Positions 11,096 through 19,722 of a DNA stretch of 64,000 bases are shown here, piece by piece. Both the position numbers and the translations under genes were made by a program. How positions within the stretch are numbered: the first letter of the stretch is position 1; every line of letters begins with the position of its first letter. Where the stretch lies: NCBI RefSeq assembly GCF_006716345.1, contig NZ_VFOX01000002.1, positions 372,001-436,000 of the forward strand. The letters are read 5' to 3'. The notes below the pieces were generated by a model. That model searched no databases, was not told the origin of the DNA, and saw only the letters and a program-made list of their open reading frames with translations. Source of the DNA: Microbacterium saperdae (GTDB lineage Bacteria > Actinomycetota > Actinomycetes > Actinomycetales > Microbacteriaceae).

Positions 11096-12740
11096 CCCAA
11101 AGTGTCTTACGGGAACACGCGACATCGCTAGACGTGGTGTGTTCCCGTTTCGCTTCCTTGCCTTCGTCGCCGTCCGCGTGTGCTTCGCGGAAGATCGTCG
11201 CGAACGGTTCGGCGAGGCGTGGGCGTAGTTGTTCGTCGTCGGTGATGTCGAGGCGCGTGTAGAACGCTTGGTTCGCGAGCCGCCGGTCGGCATCGTCAGA
11301 GTGGGCGTAGGCGCGGTGCGCGTCGGTGAGGAGCCGCAGCGAGTCGTGGAGGAATGCGCGCCCGCCGGTGTAGTGTTCGCTGTGCTCCGCGAGGCGACGG
11401 TTGATGTCTGCGAGGCCCGCACGGATGCGGTCTTGGTGCCGCTTCAAGGTGGGCAGGTCGATGGCGTCGGCGAAGTGCGCGGCGAGGAGCTTGTCGGATT
11501 CGGCTTCCAGGCGTGCCCGGTTCGCGGCCAGATCAGCGACTTCCTGATCCTGGCCCGCGTTGCGTTTGTCGAACGCTGCGTCCACGTCGGCGGCGAGCCG
11601 CTGATAGGTGGCGTCGCTGATCGTGATCGAGGCATAGGAGTCCGCCACGAGCCGTTCCGCGACAGCGACGGGCACGGCGCGTCTCGTGCAGTTGGTCTTC
11701 TTCGCGGCGCGGCCGGAGCACACGAAGTAGGCGTACGTGGTGCCGCGCGGGTTGGTGGCGAAGTCCAGCAGCATCCGTGATCCGCAGGTGCCGCAGTGCA
11801 GGAGCCCTTTGAGGTGGTGGGCGTGCTGAACATGCCGGGTCATCTTCGCCGTCCGCGCTTTCAGAAGTGATTGCACTTTGTCGAACAGTTCCGGTTCCAC
11901 GATCGGTTCGTGCGCGCCGGGATGCAGTGCGCCCTTGTAGCGGATCACTCCCGCGTAGTACGGGTTCGTCAGCAGTTTGTAGAGGGTGTTCTTCCCCAGC
12001 GGCTTCGAGGGGCGCTTCGGCGTCGGCACCGTCAACAAACCCCGTGCTGTCAGCTCACGCAGGAGGCCGGTGACGGAAATCTCGCCCTCCGCGTAGCGCT
12101 CGAACGCCCAGGTGATGAGCGGGGCACGATCAGGATCAACCTCGACCGTGCGCATCTCACGGCCTGCCTCATCCGTCTTGCGGACGTTGAGGTAGCCGAT
12201 GGGTGCGCGCATCGGGGTGCCACCCTGCGCGACCTTCTGCGACAACCCCTTAGTGACTTCGGTGGCGAGGTTGCGACTGTAGAACTCGGCGATGGAGGAC
12301 ATGATGCCGTGCACGAGCATCCCCGAGGGCGTGTGATCAATGGACTCGGTTGCGGAGACGAGCGTGACCCCGGCGGTCAGGAGGGCTTGGTGGATGGCGA
12401 CGTCGTCGGCGCGGTTGCGTGCGAGGCGGTCGAGCTTGTGCACGATACAGAACTGCACCCGCGTCGCCGCGATGAACGCCAGCATCTCCTGCAACCCGTC
12501 GCGGTCGGCGGAGCGTGCAGACTCCCCGGCGTCCACGAACTCCCGCACGATCCGCGCGCTCAGCTCGTCGGCCTTGCGATGGTTCGCCTCGCGCTGCGCC
12601 GGGATCGAGAACCCTTCCTCGGTGCCGCCGCGCTCGGCCTGCTCACGAGTGGAGACGCGCAGATAGGACACGGCCAGCAGCACCGGCTTGTTCTCCGCGT
12701 GTTCGTTGGTCGGCGTGAGGGTGGGAGCGGTCATGCTCAT
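11034..12740 (-). CDS. large serine recombinase (integrase) of the element
   Basis: 568 residues in the integrated form. It has a resolvase domain with catalytic Ser30 in SYLRVSTREQ, a KLDRLARN helix, a 'recombinase' domain (residues about 170-290), a zinc ribbon with Cys near 313, 316, 338 and 348, and a coiled-coil C-terminus. The start at 12740 has AAGGAG six bases upstream; the open frame beyond it is not needed. The last 20 codons run antisense through tRNA-Ala and end in its D-arm region, giving the tail EPRRFELLTSCLQSRRSTN, so the true C-terminus is replaced on integration. The excised form would be a 639-residue fusion with 26907-27182. Confidence 0.93.
   Translation of the reverse strand: MSMTAPTLTPTNEHAENKPVLLAVSYLRVSTREQAERGGTEEGFSIPAQREANHRKADELSARIVREFVDAGESARSADRDGLQEMLAFIAATRVQFCIVHKLDRLARNRADDVAIHQALLTAGVTLVSATESIDHTPSGMLVHGIMSSIAEFYSRNLATEVTKGLSQKVAQGGTPMRAPIGYLNVRKTDEAGREMRTVEVDPDRAPLITWAFERYAEGEISVTGLLRELTARGLLTVPTPKRPSKPLGKNTLYKLLTNPYYAGVIRYKGALHPGAHEPIVEPELFDKVQSLLKARTAKMTRHVQHAHHLKGLLHCGTCGSRMLLDFATNPRGTTYAYFVCSGRAAKKTNCTRRAVPVAVAERLVADSYASITISDATYQRLAADVDAAFDKRNAGQDQEVADLAANRARLEAESDKLLAAHFADAIDLPTLKRHQDRIRAGLADINRRLAEHSEHYTGGRAFLHDSLRLLTDAHRAYAHSDDADRRLANQAFYTRLDITDDEQLRPRLAEPFATIFREAHADGDEGKEAKREHTTSSDVACSRKTLWVEPRRFELLTSCLQSRRSTN
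11092..11118. other. predicted attL: crossover core plus element-side arm
   Basis: Core TCCAC at 11092-11096, then 13 bases, then the arm CGGGAACA (11110-11117). Its inverse TGTTCCCG occurs at 27154-27161 on the other element end, so in the circle the two arms flank the core as expected for a serine-integrase attP of about 50 bp. Confidence 0.6.
11109..11148. repeat. inverted repeat inside the recombinase 3' end
   Basis: Perfect 10-bp arms ACGGGAACAC (11109-11118) and GTGTTCCCGT (11139-11148) with a 20-base gap, near the left element end. The left arm is also part of the predicted attP arm, so the right arm may be an accessory recombinase site or part of a hairpin terminator reading rightwards. 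Confidence 0.6.
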
Positions 12741-13054
12741 GCGGTGCTCCTTCGACGGTGCAGCAACTCGGGTTCTTGTTCGTCTTCTACCCTGCCTCGC
12801 CGGTCTGACATCAGGCTCAGATTCTCCGGAGCTGGGAGGCCGTAAGGGTCGGGTCGGCCGTCTCGGTAGGCGTCGTAGCGGGTCTGGGTGATGTTCAGCA
12901 CCCACTCCACCAGCTTCCCCACATCCGGCTCCGCACGGCGGATCGAGCGGAGCCGAAGCACCGGATCGCCGCCTGGCCCTGACCCGAGCGCAGCCCTATC
13001 TTGCGCCGCGCGTTGGTGGCGCTGACGGGTCGGGGCTGGGGCCAGGACACTCAC
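12737..13054 (-). CDS. small hypothetical protein coupled to the recombinase
   Basis: 105 residues from a GTG start with a GAGG stretch just upstream. Its stop overlaps the recombinase start as ATGA, a strong sign of translational coupling. Basic N-terminus; a helical middle part (VGKLVEWVLNITQTRYDAYR) is the most protein-like region. I do not recognise a family. Possible roles are recombination directionality factor or regulator, but that is only position-based. Confidence 0.6.
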   Translation of the reverse strand: MSVLAPAPTRQRHQRAAQDRAALGSGPGGDPVLRLRSIRRAEPDVGKLVEWVLNITQTRYDAYRDGRPDPYGLPAPENLSLMSDRRGRVEDEQEPELLHRRRSTA

Positions 13055-13155
13055 CTCAATCTAATGCGATAGCAGATACGCCATATCAAGGTAACACACT
13101 CTTGGCGTAACGGCCATTGTTTGAGATGAATCCGTGGTTCCACTACCCTGGAAGC

Positions 13156-13851
13156 ATGAGTCAAGACGTGGAGGATGTTCCGCTGCTGGTCTTCTCCGAC
13201 CTGCCAGCGGGCTGGGTGATACCCGATCCTCCCGTGATCGCCTCTTCCGCTGAGTCGGTCGCCATTGATGCGGCGCTCAAGTATGACAAGCGGAGATACC
13301 CCACACCGGGGCTGGACGGAGAACTGCGCGGGTACAACGACGGTCGCGATGGACGTTGGTTCCTCATCGAGCATGTGCAGTCTCATACCCGTGTGCTGCT
13401 GCGGTTGCAGCGCCAGTACCTGATGCATCAGGAGCCGATGGGTGAGGTGCGGATCACGGGGATCATCTACCTGCCCGAGCAGGCCGGTGACCCGGTGGCA
13501 AGCCCGATGCTCCGCAACCTTCCCACGTCGCGGATCGAGGCGGCGATCAACCGCCGCCAGTTCGCCGTCACCGGAGTCACTCGGTTTGAGGGCGGCACCC
13601 TCACCATGCCCTCAGGCCGCGTCATGCGCGCCGAGGACGTGATGAAGCCACTCGGGAACCCGAAGCGCACCCCGGACTTCTACGAGGTTGTCGCTTTGCA
13701 GCACACCCGCCTCGTGGATGACGGGGAGGCGAATCCGACGGCGAAGATGGCGGAGCTGAGTCGGGTGCCGCTCTCGACCGCTCAGGGCTGGGTTGCTCGC
13801 GCCCGCGCCAAAGGACTGTTGCCGCCCGGAAGACGTGGACGCGCGGGGTAA
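13156..13851 (+). CDS. hypothetical protein with C-terminal helix-turn-helix-like region
   Basis: 231 residues, divergent from the recombinase operon. The N-terminal two thirds have no family I can name. The C-terminus (MAELSRVPLSTAQGWVARARAKGLL) has the spacing of a DNA-binding helix-turn-helix and ends in PPGRRGRAG, a tail common in actinobacterial mobile-element proteins. The start at 13156 is taken because TACCCT lies six bases upstream, suggesting a leaderless message. It may regulate the divergent recombinase. Confidence 0.75.
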   Translation: MSQDVEDVPLLVFSDLPAGWVIPDPPVIASSAESVAIDAALKYDKRRYPTPGLDGELRGYNDGRDGRWFLIEHVQSHTRVLLRLQRQYLMHQEPMGEVRITGIIYLPEQAGDPVASPMLRNLPTSRIEAAINRRQFAVTGVTRFEGGTLTMPSGRVMRAEDVMKPLGNPKRTPDFYEVVALQHTRLVDDGEANPTAKMAELSRVPLSTAQGWVARARAKGLLPPGRRGRAG

Positions 13852-13894
13852 CTAGCGCTGTCCGCCGTTGTTGGAGTTATTGCGGGCGTTTTCT

Positions 13895-14581
13895 CTACAG
13901 GCTCCGCCCCGGCCCCTGCGTGCCCGAGCCTGGGCGGTGCTGCCAGGGGTCATGGAACGGGTCGAGGCCGTCATCGATGCCGCTCACCGAAGTACGCTTG
14001 ACAGGTTCCGAACTACGCTTCACAGATTGCCGCCTCGGCGTGTCTTTACGGGCGTGTACGCGGGCGGCGATGTCTTCGGCGATGTAGCGGTGGCGCGGCA
14101 GGAGCTGACTGGTCGGGTAGGTCGCGGTCAGCAGGTCGATGCAGTCCTGCGCGGAGGTGTACCCGAGCCGGTTGAACAGGATCGCGGCATCGTTCAGGTC
14201 GCGCTCGTCGCGAGAGGCGTGCAGCTTCATCGCCAGCAGGTAGCTTGGCGACGGTACTTGCACGAGCAGCGATTCCGACTCGAACACGGTGCGCGGGTGA
14301 TCGTCCGCGCCGGGCAGGAACCCTTTGGCTGCGTCGTTGAGCCAGTCAGGTTCGAGCCCGTGCGGGCCGCTCATCTCTTCCGCGATCCGCCGCACTTCAG
14401 GTGCCGGTACGAATAAGGCGTCCACGTCCCGCGTCAACCGGCCCCGGTCATACGCCAACGCCATCGCCGCCCCGCCGACGACGAACAACTGCGCAGACAC
14501 CCCGGCTGCTGCGAGTCGGTCAGACAGCTCCTGGAAGAGGGCGAGCACCCCGTCAGCGTCGAGTTGCCCGCGATCGTTCAT
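13895..14581 (-). CDS. AbiEii/DUF6036-type nucleotidyltransferase (toxin-like)
   Basis: 228 residues. The nucleotidyltransferase fold is marked by VVGGAAMALAY followed by RLTRDVDALF (GG and DxD metal site), and further by LLAMKLHASRDERDLNDA, typical of DUF1814/DUF6036 enzymes. Members of this group act as toxins in AbiE and MenAT systems by modifying tRNA. The start overlaps the upstream partner (ATGA). The C-terminal 50 residues are poorly conserved in look and may be an extension. Function as a toxin is inferred. Confidence 0.82.
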   Translation of the reverse strand: MNDRGQLDADGVLALFQELSDRLAAAGVSAQLFVVGGAAMALAYDRGRLTRDVDALFVPAPEVRRIAEEMSGPHGLEPDWLNDAAKGFLPGADDHPRTVFESESLLVQVPSPSYLLAMKLHASRDERDLNDAAILFNRLGYTSAQDCIDLLTATYPTSQLLPRHRYIAEDIAARVHARKDTPRRQSVKRSSEPVKRTSVSGIDDGLDPFHDPWQHRPGSGTQGPGRSL

Positions 14582-15069
14582 GCCCTCGCCAGCGAACGGG
14601 AAGTGATGAGAATCCCGCGCCGCCGGAACGCGTCCGGGCTCTCCCGATCCGCGTCCTCACGAAAGATCACAGGAACCGCCGGATACCACGCGGTCGTGCA
14701 CCGCGACGGGTCCAGCGCCCACGCAGGGGCAGCCCACCCGTCACGGTCGGCGAGGTAGTCGGCGAGAGCTGCGAATGCCGCATCGATCTCCGCCGCACCT
14801 ACACGGGCCGGTTCGTCGGTAAACACTTCGGCGGCAAGGCTCGGGCCGCCTCGTCGCAGGGCGGAGGTGTAGTCGTCCAACGTTTGCAGGACGCCGAACC
14901 GCCAACACACGTCGAGAGGCTCTCCATCGCTGAGGAGTCGGCGGCAGTCGGCCGCGTTCTGCGCTGCCGTGTGACGCACCCCGATGCCCGGAGCGGGCGT
15001 GGCCTCGGGGGCGTCGCGGGCAGCGTCGAGCAATGCGGTAACCGAGAGCACTTCACCCTGAAACACCAT
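14578..15069 (-). CDS. partner (antitoxin-like) protein of the nucleotidyltransferase
   Basis: 163 residues. The start at 15069 is supported by AAGGAGG seven bases upstream. No helix-turn-helix is obvious. The C-terminal FRRRGILITSRSLARA is a motif I associate with genes placed just before DUF6036 nucleotidyltransferases in actinobacteria. Coupled by ATGA to the downstream enzyme. An antitoxin role follows from operon structure only. Confidence 0.7.
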   Translation of the reverse strand: MVFQGEVLSVTALLDAARDAPEATPAPGIGVRHTAAQNAADCRRLLSDGEPLDVCWRFGVLQTLDDYTSALRRGGPSLAAEVFTDEPARVGAAEIDAAFAALADYLADRDGWAAPAWALDPSRCTTAWYPAVPVIFREDADRESPDAFRRRGILITSRSLARA

Positions 15070-15408
15070 GACCACGCCTCCTTCCTCGGCCTCCATTCTC
15101 TCAGACACACCCGGAGAAGTCCCGGGATCATCGCGCGCGCCACAGCGACGCGACATCGGGGCGGAGCGCCCGATTTTCAAGTCCATAGGCACCGCCTCCA
15201 TCAACACCGATCCCTGACCCCAGCGCCGAGCAGACCGCACCCAGAAACGCTGCAACAGCAACGCTTCTCACCGCGCCCTTCGCCTGCCCTCACCTCTCGA
15301 CTCAACCGACCTTCCCACTCTCATGTAGTTGCCAATATCAGAGAGAATGAACGTATCCTAAGTGCCGTAGTTGCTGATACGCTAGATGCTCAGTGGGGCG
15401 GCGGAAGG
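15070..15408. other. gene-free interval between the nucleotidyltransferase pair and the relaxase
   Basis: About 340 bases, lower in GC towards the relaxase. It holds the promoters of two divergent operons. The inverted pair CGTATC (15352-15357) and GATACG (15376-15381) lies 28 bases before the relaxase start region and is a possible oriT or operator, but without further support. Confidence 0.35.
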
Positions 15409-18400
15409 ATGGTGGTCGAGATGCATGGCGGCGTGATTCCGTTCCGGGGAACCGGGGCTGATGCGCTGCGTTATGTCGAGGCCGACCGCTCCCGCGCCGA
15501 CGACTACTACTTGGGCGCGGAAACCTCGGTGGCACAGTTCACGGCCCTGGACGGGTCGGGTGCGGTGACCGCTGAGCTGAGTCTTGACCCTGCGGGGTAT
15601 GCGGGGTGGGTGGACTGGGTGAACCCGCTCACGGGCGAGTCGATGGGGAAGCCCCGCCGCGCGGGGTCGGATCGGCGGGGCTCGCCCCGGTTCATGGAAA
15701 TGGTCATCAACACACCAAAGTCACTGTCGATCGCGGCGGCGCTGCACCCGGAGGTCTCCGACGCCTTGGATGCCGCCCAGCAGGATGCCCTCGCGGAGAT
15801 TCGGCGCTGGCTCGCCCGCCACTCCGTGACTCGCGTTGGTCCGTTGGGGGCGCAGGAGGTCGTGCCCATCGAGCAAATGCAGGTCGTCGGGATCACGCAC
15901 CGCACGAGTCGGGCGGGTGATCCGCACCGGCACATTCATATGCAGATCGGCACCCGCGTCTTCGCGGCAGGCAAGTGGCGGGGCCTGTTCACCGCCGCCT
16001 TGTTCAAGCAGCAAGGAGCGATCCGCGCCCTCGGCACCGCCGTGATCGCCGCCAGCCCCGAGCTGGTTGACGTGCTTGACCGGCATGGCCTGACCCTCGA
16101 CCCCGCCACTGGCGAAGTGGTCGAGTTGCAGCCGTTCAATGCGTTGATGAGCAAGCGCGGTGCGCAGGTGGGTAAGAACCTGGAACGCCTCGAAGCCGAC
16201 TGGGAGAAAGATCACCCCGGCGAGAGTATGGGGCCGGTCGTCGCGACACGCCTGCGAGCGGAGGCATGGGCGCATGAACGTCCCGCGAAGAAGCCGACCA
16301 CTTTGGCTGAGGAAGCCGGATGGGTGACGGAGTTGCGCGAGGCCGGATACAACCCCGAGGCTCTGCGTCGCCTCGCGCCGCGTGCATCGGTGGGGTTGGA
16401 TGACCTGAGCGTGCAGGAGGTCGCCTCTCGCACGCTGGATCGTTGCGCCGCCGCTACATCGGCGTGGACGGCGCACACGGTGACCGAGCACGCGATGCGG
16501 ATCATGACCGAGCACGGCGTGACCGCTGCCCCCGAGGAGGTGCGCGAGTTCGTGCAGGTTGCAACGGCGCTGGCGCTGGAAGACTGCTTCACGGTCCTTC
16601 CCCCCGGCGCGCCACGGCTGGAGCATGTGGCGCATCTGACGAGCGTGCACGTCATGCAGGTCGAGACCGAGCTGCGCGACCTCATCACCGCCCGCGTACC
16701 CGAACGGGAACCGAAGCACCCGGACGTGCAACGCCTCGCAGAAGCTGTTGGACTCGACACCGGACAGACCGAAGCAGCGGCAGCGGTCACGTCCGCTGAT
16801 CCGTTGGTGATCGTGGAAGGGGCAGCGGGGAGCGGGAAGACGACGATGCTTGCCACCGCCATCCAAGCCGCGAATGAGCGGGGTGGTGTGGTGCGGGTGG
16901 TTGCGCCGACGAAGAAGGCCGCCGATGTCGCACATCAGGCCCTCGGTGTGCCTGCTGATTCGGTGGCCGCGCTCGTCCATGCCCACGGATACCGCTGGAA
17001 CGCCGACGGCGTATGGATACGCCTCGCCATCGGTGACATCGACCCGGAGACCGGCCGCGCATACACCGGCCCACCGGAGGCAACGCGGCTACTTCCGGGT
17101 GGGCGGATCGTGGTGGATGAGGCAGGGATGCTCGACCAGGACAGTGCGCTCGCCCTGTTCACCGTCGCCGCAGAGCACGGCGCAACCCTTGCCCTGATCG
17201 GCGACCGCGCGCAACTCCCTGCCGTGGGGCGCGGCGGTGTACTCGACATGGCCGCGCAGATTCGGGGCCGCACCATCGACATGTCAGAGGTGCATCGCTT
17301 CACCGACCCCGTCTACGCCGAACTCTCCATCCGGTTGCGGGGCCGGGATGATCCCGCCGCGATCTTCGAGCAGCTACAGAACCTGGGTCTGATCCAGTTG
17401 CACGCCGACACCGACGAACTGCACGAGCACATCGCCACGCAACGGGGCGACAGTCAGGCAGTCACCGTCGCCACCAATGACGAAGCCACCCGGTTGAACG
17501 CCCGCATCCGCGACGAGCGCGTGCACGCCGGAGCCGTAGACGACGCCGCGACCACGACCGGCAGCGACGGCCTCCCCATCGGGCGGGGCGACCTGATTCA
17601 GACGCGGAAGAACGACACCAGCCTGGGGGTGGCGAACCGGCAGCAGTGGATCGTGCAGCACGTCGAGGAAGACGGCACCGTCTGGGCGGTCGAGGCAGAG
17701 AACGGCCGCAAGCGAGACCACACCGTGCGCATGCCCGCCGCGTATGTTGCCGAGCATGCGCACCTGGCTTATGCCTCCACCGCCTACGGGGTGCAGGGGG
17801 TGACAGTTCCCGTGTCGCACACGATCCTCACCGACGCGATGAGCGGACCTGCCGTATACGTCGGCATGACCAGAGGCAAGGACGAGAACCGGCTGCACAT
17901 CATCGCCGAGAGCCTGCCGGAGGCGCGGGAGCAGTTCGTTGAGGCGTTGGAACGCGACCGCGCCGACCGTGGCCTCACCGACGCAACCCAGCAAGCAGCG
18001 GAGGCCGTGCGTGGGTTGGTCGATGACGGCCCGGTGAAGGTCGTACGCTCCGAGATAGCAGCCCTCGAACAGCTTGCCGAACAAGCCGAGGCCAGTGCCG
18101 CGCGGTGGCAGCAGGCCAGTGATGGCCTGGAAGAGCTGCACGCCCGGCAACGGTTCGAGCGCGAGCAGGCGGCTGAGGCCAACGGTACGGCGAGACAGCA
18201 GCTCGAACTCGTACGCGCCAAGGTCGCCGAACCACTCATCGCGCAGGCACGCGCCGCGTTGACGGAGTGGCAGTCTGCTGACGCTGCCGAGCAGGTCGCA
18301 AGCGCGAAGGTACGCACGGCGGGGAGGTTCAAGAAGCGCCGCGCCACCGCTGAGCACGGCACCGCCCAGACCGTCGCACGTGATGCGAAACGACGCCTTG

Positions 18401-18876
18401 TGAAGGGGTGGGGCGAGCCTGCCCGATGGGGCGAGGCTCAAGCTGATTGGGTTGAGCGCGTCACTGGGCCCCAGGTCAACGCTGACCCCCGTGTGGTCGA
18501 GGCAGAGCAACGGCGTGCCGCCACAGGGCGGGCCCTTCACGCTGCGATCGAGCCGAACCCGTGGCCGACCATCGGCGTCTACGCCCGCGTCTTCGGCGAC
18601 GACGCGGTGAGGAAGAACCCCGGTGCATACGTCAACGCCCGACCCGCACGCCAGGCCGAAGACGCGACCCGCACCGCACAGCAGGCCCGCGCCGAAGCCG
18701 AGACGCTACGCGCCCTGACCCCGTCCGAAGCGATCGAACGGATCGCGCAGACTCGCGCAGCCGAAGAAGCAGAACGGGAAACCGCCCGCATGCTCGCAGA
18801 ACGCGGACGCCAGCTCCGTGCCTCCCGCTCGGCCCATAGCGGTCCGAGCCGCGAGGGGCCGAGCCTGGGCCGGTGA
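15409..18876 (+). CDS. MobF-family conjugative relaxase (TrwC/TraA-like)
   Basis: About 1155 residues. The TrwC relaxase domain starts with paired Tyr in DDYYLG (about residue 33), and the metal-binding His triad is PHRHIHMQIG (about 170). The SF1 helicase follows: Walker A EGAAGSGKTTM (about 471), Walker B VVDEAGML, GDRAQLPAVGRGG, and the UvrD-like VYVGMTRGKDENR near 810. A long Glu/Ala-rich coiled-coil tail closes it. It nicks oriT and unwinds the strand during mobilization. ATG at 15409 or 15421 are both possible; the longer open frame upstream lacks protein-like sequence. Confidence 0.93.
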   Translation: MVVEMHGGVIPFRGTGADALRYVEADRSRADDYYLGAETSVAQFTALDGSGAVTAELSLDPAGYAGWVDWVNPLTGESMGKPRRAGSDRRGSPRFMEMVINTPKSLSIAAALHPEVSDALDAAQQDALAEIRRWLARHSVTRVGPLGAQEVVPIEQMQVVGITHRTSRAGDPHRHIHMQIGTRVFAAGKWRGLFTAALFKQQGAIRALGTAVIAASPELVDVLDRHGLTLDPATGEVVELQPFNALMSKRGAQVGKNLERLEADWEKDHPGESMGPVVATRLRAEAWAHERPAKKPTTLAEEAGWVTELREAGYNPEALRRLAPRASVGLDDLSVQEVASRTLDRCAAATSAWTAHTVTEHAMRIMTEHGVTAAPEEVREFVQVATALALEDCFTVLPPGAPRLEHVAHLTSVHVMQVETELRDLITARVPEREPKHPDVQRLAEAVGLDTGQTEAAAAVTSADPLVIVEGAAGSGKTTMLATAIQAANERGGVVRVVAPTKKAADVAHQALGVPADSVAALVHAHGYRWNADGVWIRLAIGDIDPETGRAYTGPPEATRLLPGGRIVVDEAGMLDQDSALALFTVAAEHGATLALIGDRAQLPAVGRGGVLDMAAQIRGRTIDMSEVHRFTDPVYAELSIRLRGRDDPAAIFEQLQNLGLIQLHADTDELHEHIATQRGDSQAVTVATNDEATRLNARIRDERVHAGAVDDAATTTGSDGLPIGRGDLIQTRKNDTSLGVANRQQWIVQHVEEDGTVWAVEAENGRKRDHTVRMPAAYVAEHAHLAYASTAYGVQGVTVPVSHTILTDAMSGPAVYVGMTRGKDENRLHIIAESLPEAREQFVEALERDRADRGLTDATQQAAEAVRGLVDDGPVKVVRSEIAALEQLAEQAEASAARWQQASDGLEELHARQRFEREQAAEANGTARQQLELVRAKVAEPLIAQARAALTEWQSADAAEQVASAKVRTAGRFKKRRATAEHGTAQTVARDAKRRLVKGWGEPARWGEAQADWVERVTGPQVNADPRVVEAEQRRAATGRALHAAIEPNPWPTIGVYARVFGDDAVRKNPGAYVNARPARQAEDATRTAQQARAEAETLRALTPSEAIERIAQTRAAEEAERETARMLAERGRQLRASRSAHSGPSREGPSLGR

Positions 18877-18939
18877 GCGGAGAGGGCGGCGGTGCTCCGT
18901 AGCCTCGGACTGGCGTCGGAGAGATCATTTTCGGATCGA

Positions 18940-18966
18940 TGTCACACTCCGGGCGCCTGAGGCAAC
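18940..18966 (+). promoter_or_regulatory. candidate ECF-sigma promoter 1 (TGTCACA-N16-CAAC)
   Basis: TGTCACA at 18940-18946, 16 bases, then CAAC at 18963-18966; 81 bases before the cysteine-rich secreted protein gene. Same arrangement as before the sigma operon and the DUF6973 gene. Confidence 0.6.
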
Positions 18967-19047
18967 GTTACAGGTGAAGCCACAGCGTTTGGGCTGTCGC
19001 TCAGATTGTCCTCATCGCAGTCGTCACTTCCCGAAGGAGCTACCCTG

Positions 19048-19365
19048 ATGTCACTGATAACCACCCTCGCGGCGATACCACTCGTCGCCACTCTTGCTCT
19101 CGGTGGATCCGGGACAACCGTGGGAAACTTGTCTGATTCCGTTCCTGTCTTCACAGCAGCAGTGCCGTCGGCCGCGGTCCTCACGGTTGACGCTTCGGCG
19201 CAGGCTGGTCGGATCGCACCAATGCACACGAAAGCGTCTTGCGACCGCCAGATGAATGCGGGCGCAAAGAAATGCTCGCGGATGCGTCCGCTGCAAGTGG
19301 CTGCAATCTGTCACGCTGCGAACATGACGCGTTACGCTGGATGCTTGGCAGGCGCAAATGGTTGA
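19048..19365 (+). CDS. small secreted cysteine-containing protein
   Basis: 105 residues. GAAGGAG lies nine bases before the ATG at 19048. A signal peptide-like N-terminus (MSLITTLAAIPLVATLALGG) is followed by a Ser/Ala/Val linker and a basic C-terminal part with four Cys (SCDRQMNAGAKKC, ICHAANM, YAGC), enough for two disulfides. No family recognised. It overlaps the DUF6968-like gene by 8 bases. Predicted to be under the element's ECF promoter. Confidence 0.75.
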   Translation: MSLITTLAAIPLVATLALGGSGTTVGNLSDSVPVFTAAVPSAAVLTVDASAQAGRIAPMHTKASCDRQMNAGAKKCSRMRPLQVAAICHAANMTRYAGCLAGANG

Positions 19366-19699
19366 CGACGACGAGCGGCAGATCGTAGCTAGCCGACTAT
19401 TCCAGACCGATGACGGTGACTTGACGCTCCAGATTCTCGCGGGTGGTGATGGTTCGACGTCGTTTGGATACCAGTTTCTCAACGAGAGCGGCGAGGTGAC
19501 TGAGTCGCTCGACACTTACGGCGCCGACTCTCTGCAGGCGTTGCTGTTTTGCATCACTGCCGCGGGCGACTACCTGCAACGCTATGTCCCATCGGCGTCG
19601 TTCGCCGAGCTCGGCGTCACTGCAATGCTGACGACCGATCTCGGCGCAGTGGGTGAGTGGCGAGCACAGGTTTCGATGCCTGCTGTCTTGCCCGCATGA
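19358..19699 (+). CDS. DUF6968-like small cytosolic protein
   Basis: 113 residues, acidic, no signal. The stretch TYGADSLQALLFCITAAGDYL resembles the GVDSLQAL core of DUF6968 proteins, whose role is unknown to me. Overlaps the secreted gene before it and, by ATGA, the transposon-split gene after it, so three genes once formed one tightly coupled operon. Could be an immunity-type partner of the secreted protein; this is speculation. Confidence 0.68.
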   Translation: MVDDDERQIVASRLFQTDDGDLTLQILAGGDGSTSFGYQFLNESGEVTESLDTYGADSLQALLFCITAAGDYLQRYVPSASFAELGVTAMLTTDLGAVGEWRAQVSMPAVLPA

Positions 19700-19714
19700 G
19701 TACGCGACGCGCTC

Positions 19715-19722
19715 GGAAGTTT
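19715..19722. repeat. 8-bp target-site duplication, left copy (GGAAGTTT)
   Basis: Direct repeat immediately outside the left IS inverted repeat; identical to 22948-22955 outside the right end. Eight bases is the usual duplication length for ISL3-family elements. Confidence 0.85.

Noticed and set aside
11034..11096. EPRRFELLTSCLQSRRSTN as a conserved protein tail of the recombinase
   Set aside because: It is simply tRNA-Ala read in antisense, so similarity to other protein ends would reflect tRNA conservation.
14401..15408. N-terminal extension of the relaxase frame by about 330 codons
   Set aside because: Runs antisense through the nucleotidyltransferase pair and is Arg/Pro/Gly-rich; the relaxase domain begins right after 15409.
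19397..19579. Small frame antisense to the DUF6968-like gene
   Set aside because: No ribosome site and no coupling; the plus-strand gene is tightly embedded in an operon.
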